Part shown: positions 11,395 to 20,974 of the stretch, in pieces
Layout of the letters: every line of letters starts with the position of its first letter
Position numbering within the stretch: the stretch's first letter is position 1
Source: Rebecca billardiae RCC1528
Taxonomy: Eukaryota; Haptophyta
Assembly: GCA_965240325.2 (NCBI GenBank)
Contig: OZ251232.1
Location: 806,001-870,000 of the forward strand
Reading direction: 5' to 3'
Length of the DNA stretch: 64,000 bases
The notes under the pieces: model-generated
What the model was told of the DNA's origin: nothing
Seen by the model: only the letters and a program-made list of their open reading frames with translations
Databases searched by the model: none
Translations under genes and position numbers: made by a program

Positions 11395-14300
11395 TCAGCT
11401 GCCGCCGGCGCTCCGGAGCAGCAGCTCAGGAACGAGCCGCAAGCGTGCAGCTGCCTCGCGCTCGTCGGCCGCCAGGTCGGCGAGGGCGGGCGGCGGCGGC
11501 ACGGCGGCGTGAAACTCGTGCGAGCTGGTAGCATGCGCACCGGCGCCGCCGCCCGACGGCTGGCACCCGGCGCCCCACGCAGGCTCGAGCGTTCGCGCCG
11601 CGGCCGGCGGTGGCGGCGCGGCCGCGCGCGGCTCGCACGCGGCAGCCGCTGGCTGGGGCTCTGCAGCAGCGCCACCGTTCGCGCGCTGCGCCTCCGCGGC
11701 AGCCGGCTGCAGGGCCCTTGGCGCGTCGGGGGCGACGTCGCCCCCGCGCGCAGAGAGCTCCGCCTGGGCCGGTGGCGGTGGCGGTAGCACGCGCGGCGGC
11801 GGCATCGCTGCGACGGGCACGCCCTCGGCGACGACGCCCTGCCACGTGCGCGTTGTGAGCGCAGGCGTGCCGCGCGCGCTGAGCCCGCCGCCGCTGCCCC
11901 CGGCGGGCGAGCGCGTGGGCTGGAGCGCGCGCGCGCGCACCGGCGTCCACACCCGGGGCCCCGTCTCCGCGCCCAGCACGGACGGGTGTGCGGCGCGCGG
12001 CGGCGGTGCCACTCTGGGCGTGGCGCCGCAGCGGTGGTGCGCCCCGTGCTGAGGCGCGTAGCCTGCGTGCGCGAGCGGCGGCGTGCCGTACGTGCCGGCA
12101 GCCGCGGCGGGCAGGTGCGCGAGCGGCGCCCATGCCATCCGTGGCTCCAGCCGAGCGGTCGAGTCGACGCAAGCGCTCGGCGGCGCGTGCGGCGGAGCAG
12201 GCCCGAAAGGCGGCAGCTGCCCCGCCGCGCGCCCGTCCGCCACCGCGCCCACGGCTTCACAGACGGAGGCGACCCCGGCCATCTCGACGTGCACGCACTG
12301 CGAGTCCGCTGGCGGCGCGCCGAGCTGCCCGCAGCTGCCACCCGGCTGCGCGGCCGCCCCCCACGCCGACACGGGCGCCCAGGCGAGGTGGGCGTCCGCG
12401 CTGCCGAGTCCGCGCGCGTCCGCGCAGCCGGTGTGCGGGCGCGGCAGCGGGTGCGGCGGGTGCGGCGGGTGCGGCGCGTATGGGCCCGCTTGCTCCGGCG
12501 TGCCGAACGGCGCGTGCGCGACGCCGCCGCCGAGGCTGAGGGGCACGTGCAGCGCGCCCACGGCCACCCCATCCTCCTCCTCTGTCTGAGCGGCCGACTC
12601 CCGGACCCACGCGCGGCGGAGCGCGCCGGCCTGCGCGCCTGGGGGGCGCTGGCCGTGGGCTGCCGACGGCCCAGCACAGCCTCGCGGGTGCGGCGCGCGC
12701 GGTGCGCTCGGCTCGAGGCCGGCGTCCGCGCCGAGCTCGTCCGCGGGAGAGCCCCAGCGGGCCCACTCCTCGGCAGCCATGCCCATGCGCGCCACATCCG
12801 GCGCTCGCGAGCGCGCCGCGCCGGGACCTGCGCCAGCGCGCGCGCGGCCGTGCGCGGCTGACCACGGCGCTCGCCACGCGTCCGGAGCGGGCGGGCGGCG
12901 CGGGCGCAGCGTGCGCGAGGCGTAGGGCGAGCCGTGCGCCCAGCCGTGCCGCCCGCCGAGCAGCTCGTCCTCGAGCTGCTCCGCCTCCTCCCAGCCCCAG
13001 CCCCATGCATCCGCCTCCCAGTCAGCCAGGCCGCGCGCCCACGGCGAAGGCACGCCGCGCGCGTGCCGGCCCGGGCGCGAGTAGGCGCCAGCCGCGCGGT
13101 GCGGTGGGCGCGCACGCGGGTCGGCCTCCCGCCACGCGCGCTCGTCGTGCCACGCGCGCCAGCGTGCCGGCGTCTCGTCGGCGTACTCGCCTCGCCGATC
13201 CCACCCGGCTTCTCCCGACGCATCCGCCCACTCCCACCGCTCACGCGCACGGCCGCGCGCGAGGCGCGGGCTGCGCGCCGGCCCTCGGTGCGGGCCGGCG
13301 GAAGGGGCCTGGCCGTGCGGCGCGTGCCACGCGCCGCGCGGCTCCAACTCATCCTCGCCGCCCGGCGCACGGCGCCCGCCGCGCGTGCGGGAGCGGCCCA
13401 GGTCTCGGCCCAGCTCGCCATCCTCGCCCACACCCTCCGCGGCTGAGTCGAACCCATCCTCGTCCTCACCCGCGCGGGGAGCAGCCTCGGCGGCGCGCTC
13501 GCCGGGTGAGGCGGCACGGGCGGCGGCGCCAGAGGGCCGCGGCTCGCGCGCGCCGCCGGGGTGCCGAGCGCGCGGCGGCGAGGCCTGCGCCGCCGTCGAC
13601 GCGCGCGCGCCCGTGCCGCCGGCGCGCGCGCACGCCGTGTGGCCGTGCGAGCGCGGCGCCCACGCGCGCGGGCTCGACTCGGCCGCGCGCCCGTCCGGAG
13701 CGTGCTGGGCGCGCGGGTGCTCCGCGCCGGCAGTCGCGCCCCGCGGCGCCGAGCTCGGGTGCGCGAGCCCTCGTTGCTGGCACGCGCGGCTGAGCGCGCG
13801 CAGCTGGCCCTGGATGTCGGCGAGCTGGGCCGACCACGCCGAGGGCGCGCCGGCATCCGGCGGCGCGGCCGGTGCGGTGGCGCTCCGCGCGTCGGCGCGC
13901 GCCGCGGGCCACTCGACGCGCCCAACATCGTCCAGAGGCGCGCGCGAGCCCGCGTCCGCGCGCGCGCCCGCGTCCGCGCGCTCGCGCGCGCGCCTCCGCG
14001 CCGCCTCGCGCCGCCCCGCCTCGTCGTCGTCCGCATCGCCCGGCTCGGTAGCGCCGTCGACGTCAGGGCGGCGCGCCGCGCGCGCGCCGGCCACCCGCTG
14101 CGGCATGTCGTCCACGCGCCGGCGGAGCTCGCCCATCTGCGTGCTGAGCTGACACGTCAGCGCCTCACGCAGCTGCGAGTGCTGCTGCTGCTGCCACGCC
14201 GCCTGCTGCTGCCACGCCGCCTGCTGCGCCGTCTGCTGCGCGGCCGCGAGCGCGGCCGTGCACGCGTCGGCGCTGGGCGCGGGCGGCGGCGCGGCTCCGA

Positions 14301-15615
14301 TCACGAGCGGCGGCGGCGGCGTCGGCTGCGCGTGCGCGCCGCCGAGCGCACCCCGCGCCGCCGCCGCCTCGGCCGCCGCCGCGCGCTCCTGCCGCACTGC
14401 GCGCATCTCGTGCTGCAGCGCGTCCAGCCTGAACACTAGCTCGGCGCGCTCGGCGTGCGCGCGCGCCTGGCCCTCCTGCGAGCGCGCGCGCGCCTCGGAG
14501 TCGGCGAGGCGGGCGATCTGCGCGGTGAGCCGCTCGCGCTCGCGCGCGGCCGCCTCGAGCTGCGCGCGCATCTCCGCCTCGCGCTGCGGCTCCCGCTGGG
14601 CGCCCGCCGCCTCTCCGCTCGCACCGCGCTGCCGCCCGGCGGGCGCGCCGCCGCCGCGCTCGCCCGGCCCGGCTGCCGGCTCGTCTTCGGCCGTGTGCGG
14701 CGCGCGCGCCGGTGCGGGCGCGGTGTGCGCCTCGCGCTGCGTCAGCGCCGCGAGCTGCTGCGTGAGCGACGCCTGCAGCGACGCGATCGCCGCCTGCACC
14801 GACGCCTGCTGCGCGCGCGCCGCGGCCGCAACCTCCTGGATCGCTCCCAGCTGCGCCTGCTGCAGCTCGAGCGCTCGCGCGGGCGGCGCTCGCTCGGCGG
14901 CGGCGGGCGCGTGCAGCGCGCGCACGAGCTCGCGAATGTCCGCGCGCGCCTCGTCGAGCGCGTGCGCCGCGGACGCCTCGGTGCTCCGCAGCCGCTGCGC
15001 GAGCGCACGGCTCGTGGCGCGGTCCACGGCGTCCGCCATTGGTGGCACCGCCGCTGCCGCCGCCGCCGTGGCCTCTCCCGCGGCAGCGCTGCCCGCGAGC
15101 GCGCGTGCGCCGCGGGGTTCGGTCGGCGGGGACGCAAAGGTGCCCCCGCCCGCGCCGCCCTGCGCGAAGGCGCTCGCGCAGCAGCTACTCGCCGGCCTCA
15201 GCGCGCCGCCGATCGTGCCGGCCCGCACGGTCGCGAGCGCACGGGGTGGCGGCGTGGGGCCCGGCTCGTCAACCGCGGCGAGCGCGCCGGCGTCGGGGGA
15301 GTGCTGCTCCTGCTGCTGCAGCAGCTCGAGCAGCGTGTCATCCACCACGGCGGAGAGCTGTGCCTTGCTCTGCTGCGGCCGTTCGTCGCTGCCGTCCGCC
15401 AGGCGCATCGCCATCAGCGCCTCGAGCTGCGCGCTGCGGTGCGCGCGCCGTGCGCGCCGAGGGGAGGGCAGGGGGGCTGAGCCGGGCGAAGGGGAGGGGG
15501 GGAGGGCGAAGCGGCGCACCGCGGGCGTACCGTGTGGATGCGTACTCATCGGGCGCGTACTGCTGCGCGTTGGCGGCCAGCATGGCGGTTTGAACGTGCT
15601 CTGCCGCCAATCCAA
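11395..15615 (-). CDS. Large coiled-coil / low-complexity protein, function unknown
   Basis: 1,406 aa without introns; Met23 (15549) is an alternative start. Residues ~200-300 and ~330-420 are Ala/Glu/Gln/Arg-rich with heptad spacing and look like coiled coils, with a QQAAWQQQ repeat near residue 470. From ~550 on the chain is Pro/Ala/Gly/Arg-rich with scattered Trp and His and no domain I recognise. The opposite strand also has long frames, an effect of extreme GC content; I prefer this strand because its frame is longest, begins in a normal promoter-like gap, and contains the coiled coil. It faces the cytochrome b5 gene head to head, 344 bp apart. It could be a scaffold or cytoskeletal protein; that is a guess. 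Confidence 0.6.
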   Translation of the reverse strand: MDWRQSTFKPPCWPPTRSSTRPMSTHPHGTPAVRRFALPPSPSPGSAPLPSPRRARRAHRSAQLEALMAMRLADGSDERPQQSKAQLSAVVDDTLLELLQQQEQHSPDAGALAAVDEPGPTPPPRALATVRAGTIGGALRPASSCCASAFAQGGAGGGTFASPPTEPRGARALAGSAAAGEATAAAAAAVPPMADAVDRATSRALAQRLRSTEASAAHALDEARADIRELVRALHAPAAAERAPPARALELQQAQLGAIQEVAAAARAQQASVQAAIASLQASLTQQLAALTQREAHTAPAPARAPHTAEDEPAAGPGERGGGAPAGRQRGASGEAAGAQREPQREAEMRAQLEAAARERERLTAQIARLADSEARARSQEGQARAHAERAELVFRLDALQHEMRAVRQERAAAAEAAAARGALGGAHAQPTPPPPLVIGAAPPPAPSADACTAALAAAQQTAQQAAWQQQAAWQQQQHSQLREALTCQLSTQMGELRRRVDDMPQRVAGARAARRPDVDGATEPGDADDDEAGRREAARRRARERADAGARADAGSRAPLDDVGRVEWPAARADARSATAPAAPPDAGAPSAWSAQLADIQGQLRALSRACQQRGLAHPSSAPRGATAGAEHPRAQHAPDGRAAESSPRAWAPRSHGHTACARAGGTGARASTAAQASPPRARHPGGAREPRPSGAAARAASPGERAAEAAPRAGEDEDGFDSAAEGVGEDGELGRDLGRSRTRGGRRAPGGEDELEPRGAWHAPHGQAPSAGPHRGPARSPRLARGRARERWEWADASGEAGWDRRGEYADETPARWRAWHDERAWREADPRARPPHRAAGAYSRPGRHARGVPSPWARGLADWEADAWGWGWEEAEQLEDELLGGRHGWAHGSPYASRTLRPRRPPAPDAWRAPWSAAHGRARAGAGPGAARSRAPDVARMGMAAEEWARWGSPADELGADAGLEPSAPRAPHPRGCAGPSAAHGQRPPGAQAGALRRAWVRESAAQTEEEDGVAVGALHVPLSLGGGVAHAPFGTPEQAGPYAPHPPHPPHPLPRPHTGCADARGLGSADAHLAWAPVSAWGAAAQPGGSCGQLGAPPADSQCVHVEMAGVASVCEAVGAVADGRAAGQLPPFGPAPPHAPPSACVDSTARLEPRMAWAPLAHLPAAAAGTYGTPPLAHAGYAPQHGAHHRCGATPRVAPPPRAAHPSVLGAETGPRVWTPVRARALQPTRSPAGGSGGGLSARGTPALTTRTWQGVVAEGVPVAAMPPPRVLPPPPPAQAELSARGGDVAPDAPRALQPAAAEAQRANGGAAAEPQPAAAACEPRAAAPPPPAAARTLEPAWGAGCQPSGGGAGAHATSSHEFHAAVPPPPALADLAADEREAAARLRLVPELLLRSAGGS

Positions 15616-15959
15616 AGAACAAACGGCGGCCCGGACCGTTCTTCATCAGTGAAGAACTCCCAGTCTCAAGAGACAGTCAAGGGCCGTCTGCCCAGTGTGG
15701 TCATTCCAAGTTTCCCAACGGTGTTTACCCACCCACTCATCCGATAATCACGAGTCGCGGAGTCGGGCACTCAATTTCTGGCTCGTCGCTCATCGAAAGG
15801 AGAAAGGGTGCAAAGTGTATTCACGAGCGGGCCAATCAGGTGCTGCCCTTCCCCACCAGCTAACAGGACAGTACACCCATCAACCGCAATCTATCTAGAC
15901 CCGGCCGCCCAGCTCCCAACCGCGCCCTGCCGCCGCCGGCGCCTGCACCGACGCCCGGT

Positions 15960-17348
15960 ATGCTCGTGCTCACCGCCATCCTCCTCAGCCCCGCGATCAA
16001 CAGCGGCGGCGGTGGCGGCGGCTGGCTGCAGCCGCGCGTCGGCGCACGCGCGCGCGCGCTCTTCGGCGCCGTGCGCGCGCTGCCTGTCGCGCCGCCGCGC
16101 GCGCCCGGGACGGCGGCGGCGGCGCCGCCGATCGCGCCGCCGAGTGACGCGGCACAGATTGCGCCGCCGCGCGTCTCGAAGGCCCCGAAGGGCGCCGAGG
16201 ACGGCGGGGAGCTCATCCTGCAGATCTCCGGCCGTCGGTACAACATCACCGCGTACGCGCACGAGCACCCAGGCGGCCAGGCCATCCTGCGCAAGTTCCG
16301 CGACCGCGACGCGACCGAGGCGTTCCTGCGCGCGCACCACTCCAAGGACGCGCACCGGCTGCTGCGCAGCTTCCTCGTGCCCGAGGAGGAGGAGGCGGCG
16401 GCGATCGCCGTCGCGCCGCCGCTGCCGCCGCCCGAGCTGGCCGGCGTCGGCGTGCTCGGCAAGCTGTTCACGCACGAGGACCGCTCGAACGTGCACAAGC
16501 TGCTGGGCGTGTTCGTGCTGCTCCACTTCGCCGCGCGGTACGGCGCGCTGCTGCTCGCGCCGCACGCGCCGGTGGCGGGCCTCGCGGTCGCGCCGGCGCT
16601 CGGCTTCGCGTGCCTCGCCGCGCACGGCGCGCTCTCCGCCTCCTCGCTCAAGTTCGCCGTGCCGCGCGAGCGGGTCGTGGGCAAGCCGATGATCTGGGCA
16701 GAGTTCAGGGCGCACAACATCATCTTTGGGCTGCGCTCGGTGGCGTGCTCAGCCGCTTGCCTCGGCGCGATGGTCGGCGGCACGGCGGCGGCGCGGCGGA
16801 GCGCCGAGCTCGCGTGCGCGGCGTGCGTGCTGCTCGCGCTCCGCGCCGCCGACCTCGCGACCGCCCGGCTGCGCGTCGACACGTCGCAGTCGACCACCGC
16901 GACCATGCCCTACCCCGACGGCTGGCAAGCGCCGACCGTGCGCCGCTTCAAGAGCTTCTACGCGTACAGCCAGTACATGGCGACGCTGGGCTGCCTGGCG
17001 TGCACCAACCCGTCGTACGGGCTGATCATCCTGCTGCCGATCCAGCTCGCCAGCCTGCTGATGACGCTCGTGCGCAAGGGCCTGATCTCGGCGGGCGCGT
17101 ACCACCTGCTGTACGCAGGCTCGCTGTGCATGCCGTACGTGGTCGCGCTGCGCCACGCCGTGCAGCTGCGCGCCTTCGACGCCGTCGCGCTGCTGCCGAT
17201 CGCATCGGCGCTGCTCGCGCTCCGCAGGCGGGGCGTGAGCAAGTACGCGCTCTGGGGTCCGATCGTCGGCGGCCGGCTGCTGCTCGGCGACGCGCTGCTC
17301 ACGACACCGGACAAGTGGCTCGCGCTCGCGGGCGTGGGCGTCGCATGA
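15960..17348 (+). CDS. Cytochrome b5-domain multi-pass membrane protein
   Basis: 462 aa, no intron. A hydrophobic N-terminus (MLVLTAILLSPAIN) and an Ala/Pro-rich linker precede a cytochrome b5 fold at ~80-140. The heme ligands are His103 in HPGG and a His at 126 or 127 (RAHHSKDAH). After a linker come about seven hydrophobic segments (168-460). The pattern of heme domain plus membrane helices resembles lipid-modifying enzymes such as front-end desaturases, but I do not see the three His boxes, so it is not a desaturase. It may deliver electrons to a membrane lipid enzyme. Secretory or plastid-envelope location is possible from the leader. Confidence 0.75.
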   Translation: MLVLTAILLSPAINSGGGGGGWLQPRVGARARALFGAVRALPVAPPRAPGTAAAAPPIAPPSDAAQIAPPRVSKAPKGAEDGGELILQISGRRYNITAYAHEHPGGQAILRKFRDRDATEAFLRAHHSKDAHRLLRSFLVPEEEEAAAIAVAPPLPPPELAGVGVLGKLFTHEDRSNVHKLLGVFVLLHFAARYGALLLAPHAPVAGLAVAPALGFACLAAHGALSASSLKFAVPRERVVGKPMIWAEFRAHNIIFGLRSVACSAACLGAMVGGTAAARRSAELACAACVLLALRAADLATARLRVDTSQSTTATMPYPDGWQAPTVRRFKSFYAYSQYMATLGCLACTNPSYGLIILLPIQLASLLMTLVRKGLISAGAYHLLYAGSLCMPYVVALRHAVQLRAFDAVALLPIASALLALRRRGVSKYALWGPIVGGRLLLGDALLTTPDKWLALAGVGVA

Positions 17349-17671
17349 CGAGCCACCACCCTGTCCAGCACCTCTGTTGCCATCGGAGCCGTCGCACTCT
17401 CTCTCGCACTGTACTGCGGCGACGGCGCTCTGCTGCTTCCGATGCTCGGTGTGGCCGGCAGAGAACATTACGGATTATGCACTGCGCGGCCCCGCCCGCA
17501 CTCAGTTGGGCCGCCCTTGGTTGGCCTTGCCCGCACGGTCCGCCGCGGCATCTGCCAGGATCGGCACGTGATCGACTGCTACGTCTGCTCTCAGAACCGG
17601 TCGAGACTCACGAGTACGACGCAGGCTTTGGCGGAAGGACCCGTACACTCTGTCCTGAGGATATATCGATT

Positions 17672-17711
<40 letters not shown>

Positions 17712-18027
17712 GTAATAATAATAATATAATATTTTTAAAGCAGTCGATTTTGCTGTTTATTATAATAATAATATGTAAATCTGATTCTGATTCTGAAGAG
17801 TAGTGAAGTGACGTACCAGTCCAGTGACGAGCCACGATTCGATCTGCGAGCTGCGCAGTCTTATTATTATAAGGCAGCTCAGGCTCCGCCGAGCCCGTGG
17901 GCGCCGTGGTCTGCCTGTCGTAGTGTCTAGTGCCGTGCCCGGGCATCCGCCTCAGAACCAGGCGCGCGGCAGGCCACTGTCATCAGTCAGAAGGCTGCGC
18001 AAGCTGTAAGGCAGTAAGGCACTCATA
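17349..18027. other. Intergenic region with AAT microsatellite
   Basis: It holds the 3' region of the cytochrome b5 gene. An (AAT)n tract runs 17673-17729 with a second short AT-rich patch to 17775. No supported gene. Confidence 0.4.
17673..17729. repeat. (AAT)n microsatellite
   Basis: About eighteen AAT units with one AGT interruption, in sharp contrast to the GC-rich surroundings. Confidence 0.9.
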
Positions 18028-18889
18028 CAGGGGTCTCAACAATTAGCGCTGTATCTCTGTTTGTGCCACTCACACTGGACTGTGGACTGGCATGAATGAG
18101 CACTTGATTGCCTCGGGCTAGATGTGGTCGTCTAGCACAGCCCATTCCCTGGCCATTCTGACGAGTGGGTGGCTGCTTGGCCAGCTCTCCATGCTGGGCT
18201 GTTAGTGCCATCCAGAGTGCGCATGTGCAGCACGGCCCAGGTGGGTGCAGCTGAGGGGTGCGGCAGGCAGCAGTCGGGGTCGGGTCAGCTTGAACTACAG
18301 TAATCCATCACCATGCAGGCCAGCCACCAGCAGCTAGGCTGCAGAGCTCTTGGCCGTGCCGACCAGCCCCACTCCAGCCCCCTCAAGTCGGGTGGCTGGC
18401 CACCCTCGGGGTGTGTCAGCGGGTGCTGCTGCTGGCCTCCCAGTGCAGGGGAGCTGACCCGACAGGTCCTTGCGCAGGTGCCGGTGGGGGTGCGGGATAT
18501 TGGGCACTGTGCCATGCAGCAGCTGCATCCGCCATGAGCTCGCCCGCCCAGGTGGCATGCACTTGCAGCCCTCCCTAGGGGGTGCTACCAGATCGATCCA
18601 CTGCCAAGCACAATTTAGGCCTGGTCTGTGTGGGCACACGGCCCGCGAATAGTGACGACGACAAGCCTGCGGCAGGATCTGGCCAGCTGCGACAGGCTGT
18701 ACGCCTGCAGCAGTGTGACCTGCTGGTGTGCCCAACTCCAGCCCACGCCGGCGCTGGGGCCGTGACGCGCTGGGTCGCGGAAACCGTCGTGCACGGGCCG
18801 TGGGGGCCGCCTGGATCAGCCCAGGGGGGCGGGGTGAGCAGTCGCGTGCAGCTCAGTCAGAATGTGACGATTAATTGTTGAGACCCCTG
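18028..18889. mobile_element. Non-autonomous DNA transposon with TA target duplication
   Basis: The two ends are perfect 18-bp inverted repeats, CAGGGGTCTCAACAATTA (18028-18045 and complement at 18872-18889). Each is flanked by TA (18026-18027 and 18890-18891), the expected target-site duplication. The 862-bp body has no frame with a transposase motif, so it is a MITE-like derivative. TA duplication suggests the Tc1/mariner superfamily or a relative; superfamily assignment is inference. Confidence 0.85.
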
Positions 18890-19031
18890 TAGGCAGCATG
18901 GTTCCTGAGGCGCGTCACGTATACGACGCACACTCCAAGTGAATAGCATGACGAAGCTCGGAGGCGCACGAGCTCGTGAGCGCGCTCGGAGGCGCAGCCG
19001 CGCTTCACGCGCAGCATCTCCGCGGTGCTGC

Positions 19032-20026
19032 TCACATGAAGTCGTAGTCGTCGGCGCCGTCGTCGTACTCGTCCATGTTGTCAAAGGCCGAGTTGTGCGT
19101 CTCCTTGACCGTCGCCTTCTTGGCGGCGGCGTTCGACTTCTTCTTGCCCTTGTTCTTGTCGCGCTCCGCCTTGAGCTTGTCGTTCGCGACGACCTGCACG
19201 GTCGTCGCGATCTCCTTCACGTCGTCCGACTGCAGGTTGGCCGTCACCTTCTTCATCAGCGACTTGAGCATCTCGTTGTAGAAGGGCGTGTTCTCGAGCG
19301 TGAGCAGCTTGGTTGCCACCTTCTCCGCGAGCACCTCGCCGTCCGCGGCCGTCTTCGCGACGAAGGCGTCGATCGTCTCGGAGCCCGGGGCGTCGGCCTT
19401 CTTTTTCGACTTGGACATGTCGAACAGACCCTGGGCGTTCTCAAAGTCCGCTTCCTCCTCCAGCTGTCGCAACCGCAGCTTCTCCGCGACCGAATCTGAC
19501 ACACCGCCGTCGGTGTTCATGCCGCGCCCGCCATCGAGCAGGCCGCGGTCGTCGCCGAAGGCGACCGCCGCCTTCGCCGCGGCCGCCTTGGCTTTGGCCT
19601 TCGCTGCCATCTCGCGCTCCTTCGCCTCGCGCTCAGCGATCTTCTGCTTCGCGAGCTGCTTTGGGCGCAGCGATTCGGCTGCGGTCGCTGCTGCCGCTTT
19701 GGGCGCCGCCTCAGGCTCTGCGCGCGGGCGGCGCGAGGGGGCAGGCGGCGACGCGCACGGCGCGTCGTCACGCGTAGCAGCACGATCAGATCCGCAGGCT
19801 CAACGTTCGCGCTCCGCCGCCCGCGCGGCCGGGCGCCTCTGATGTGCCCGCCCGATCGCGTGACTCGCGCGGCCGCAGCGGCGCATCGAGCGCACGTACC
19901 GGGCGCAGGCTCGTCCTTCTTGACGTCGTGTCCCTCCTCGTCGGACCATGACTCGGGTGGGGCATGTTGTGAGGCGCCCGCGATGGTGGGCACCTCAAAA
20001 TCGTCGTCGTCCCAGTCGTCACCCAT
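19032..20026 (-). CDS. EIF3J: Translation initiation factor eIF3 subunit J
   Basis: Two exons, 20026-19900 and 19717-19032, with a 182-bp GT-AG intron in phase 1 that joins EPAP to EPEAAPK; 270 aa. The N-terminus MGDDWDDDDFEVP is the acidic Trp-containing signature of eIF3j/Hcr1. The middle has a basic-helix stretch (RPKQLAKQKIAEREAKERE). The C-terminal fold follows: TIDAFVAKTAADGEVLAEKV, then FYNEMLKSLMKKVTANLQSD, a Lys-rich linker, and an acidic end, DDYDFM. eIF3j binds the 40S decoding centre and helps start-codon selection and ribosome recycling. It is divergent from BBIP1, with 233 bp between starts. Confidence 0.93.
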
Positions 20027-20259
20027 GCCTTGATGCCTCGTGCACTAACAAGGGGCACGACGGCCAGCAGCCATTTCCCGCCGCAGGAGTGCAGGATGCG
20101 GGCCCGAGACGTGGCCTCACGAAAGGACTTGGGTGCACCGGACGCGCCTTGGCCGCCATCGTGCGAGGGCGTCCGTTCGGCGAGGGCCGTCTGCTCAGGA
20201 GTCCAAGGAAGCAGCCAGGGCAAAGGCGGGTGGTGGGCGCGCTCTGAGGCGCCTCACGC

Positions 20260-20493
20260 ATGGCGGATTCGCCGACGCATACGCGGCCGATCCTGCAGGA
20301 GGTCCTGCCGAAGGCTGGCCTGGTCTACTCGGAGAAGGGGAATCTCTCCGAAGTGCTCTGCAAGCCGAAGATCATGCCGATCAAGTCGGTGACGCTCGAA
20401 AAGATTGAGCAGATGGAGCAGGAGATGGCAAAGCTCACTGCAGCGATGCCTAAGACGGCGATGGCACAAGGAGGATTGCCTTCCGACTTTTAA
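20260..20493 (+). CDS. BBIP1: BBSome-interacting protein 1 (BBS18)
   Basis: 77 aa. Residues 11-57 read LQEVLPKAGLVYSEKG, then EVLCKPKIMPIKSVTLEKIE, matching the EVLPK...VLCKPK..P.KS.TLEKLEKM core that defines BBIP1/BBIP10. Human BBIP1 is of similar small size. The protein is a subunit of the BBSome, the coat that moves membrane cargo in cilia and flagella. No introns. Genes this small are often missed. Its presence says the organism builds a flagellum with BBSome traffic. It ends 480 bp before the convergent membrane-protein gene; that gap holds no gene. Confidence 0.88.
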   Translation: MADSPTHTRPILQEVLPKAGLVYSEKGNLSEVLCKPKIMPIKSVTLEKIEQMEQEMAKLTAAMPKTAMAQGGLPSDF

Positions 20494-20974
20494 GCCGCCC
20501 GCTCGCTCTTGCATCAGTCCCGGCCACCGAGAAATTGCTCCGCGCTCGGCCTCTTCTCGCGCACGTTCAGCGATGCGTTGCCGCATTATGTAACTCGGGT
20601 CTCGGCCCGGACCGCAGTGCGCCCGCCCAGCGGCGGCGGCGGCGCGCGGCCGCGCGTGAGCCCGTCGTCATCTGACGACACGAGTCTGGAGCTTGCTGTC
20701 GATGATGCCGCACCACCACCGCGAGCTGGCCCCGCCGCCGGGCGCCGGGGGCGGCGCCAACCGGGCAACTGGCGCAACCGGCGCATTTACTTGGCGCCCC
20801 TGTCCGAGGCTGTAGCTGTCTGTCGTCAACGGTGCCGGAGCCCGGACTGCCGGCGGCTCGACGCTGACGCTGGCCACCGAGCGGACGTCGTCACGGATTA
20901 CATTATATATACTTTCGCTGCTGACGACCAGCCTATAAGCGGCCCCGGAGGCCGGAGTAGTCATGAATGCCGCC

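Noticed and set aside
12702-15652. Long plus-strand frames opposite the 1,406-aa gene
   Set aside because: GC-rich sequence keeps several frames open. These overlap a longer minus-strand frame with coiled-coil content and have Arg/Ala composition without domains.
15960-17348. Front-end fatty acid desaturase
   Set aside because: A cytochrome b5 domain is present but the His-box motifs are not.
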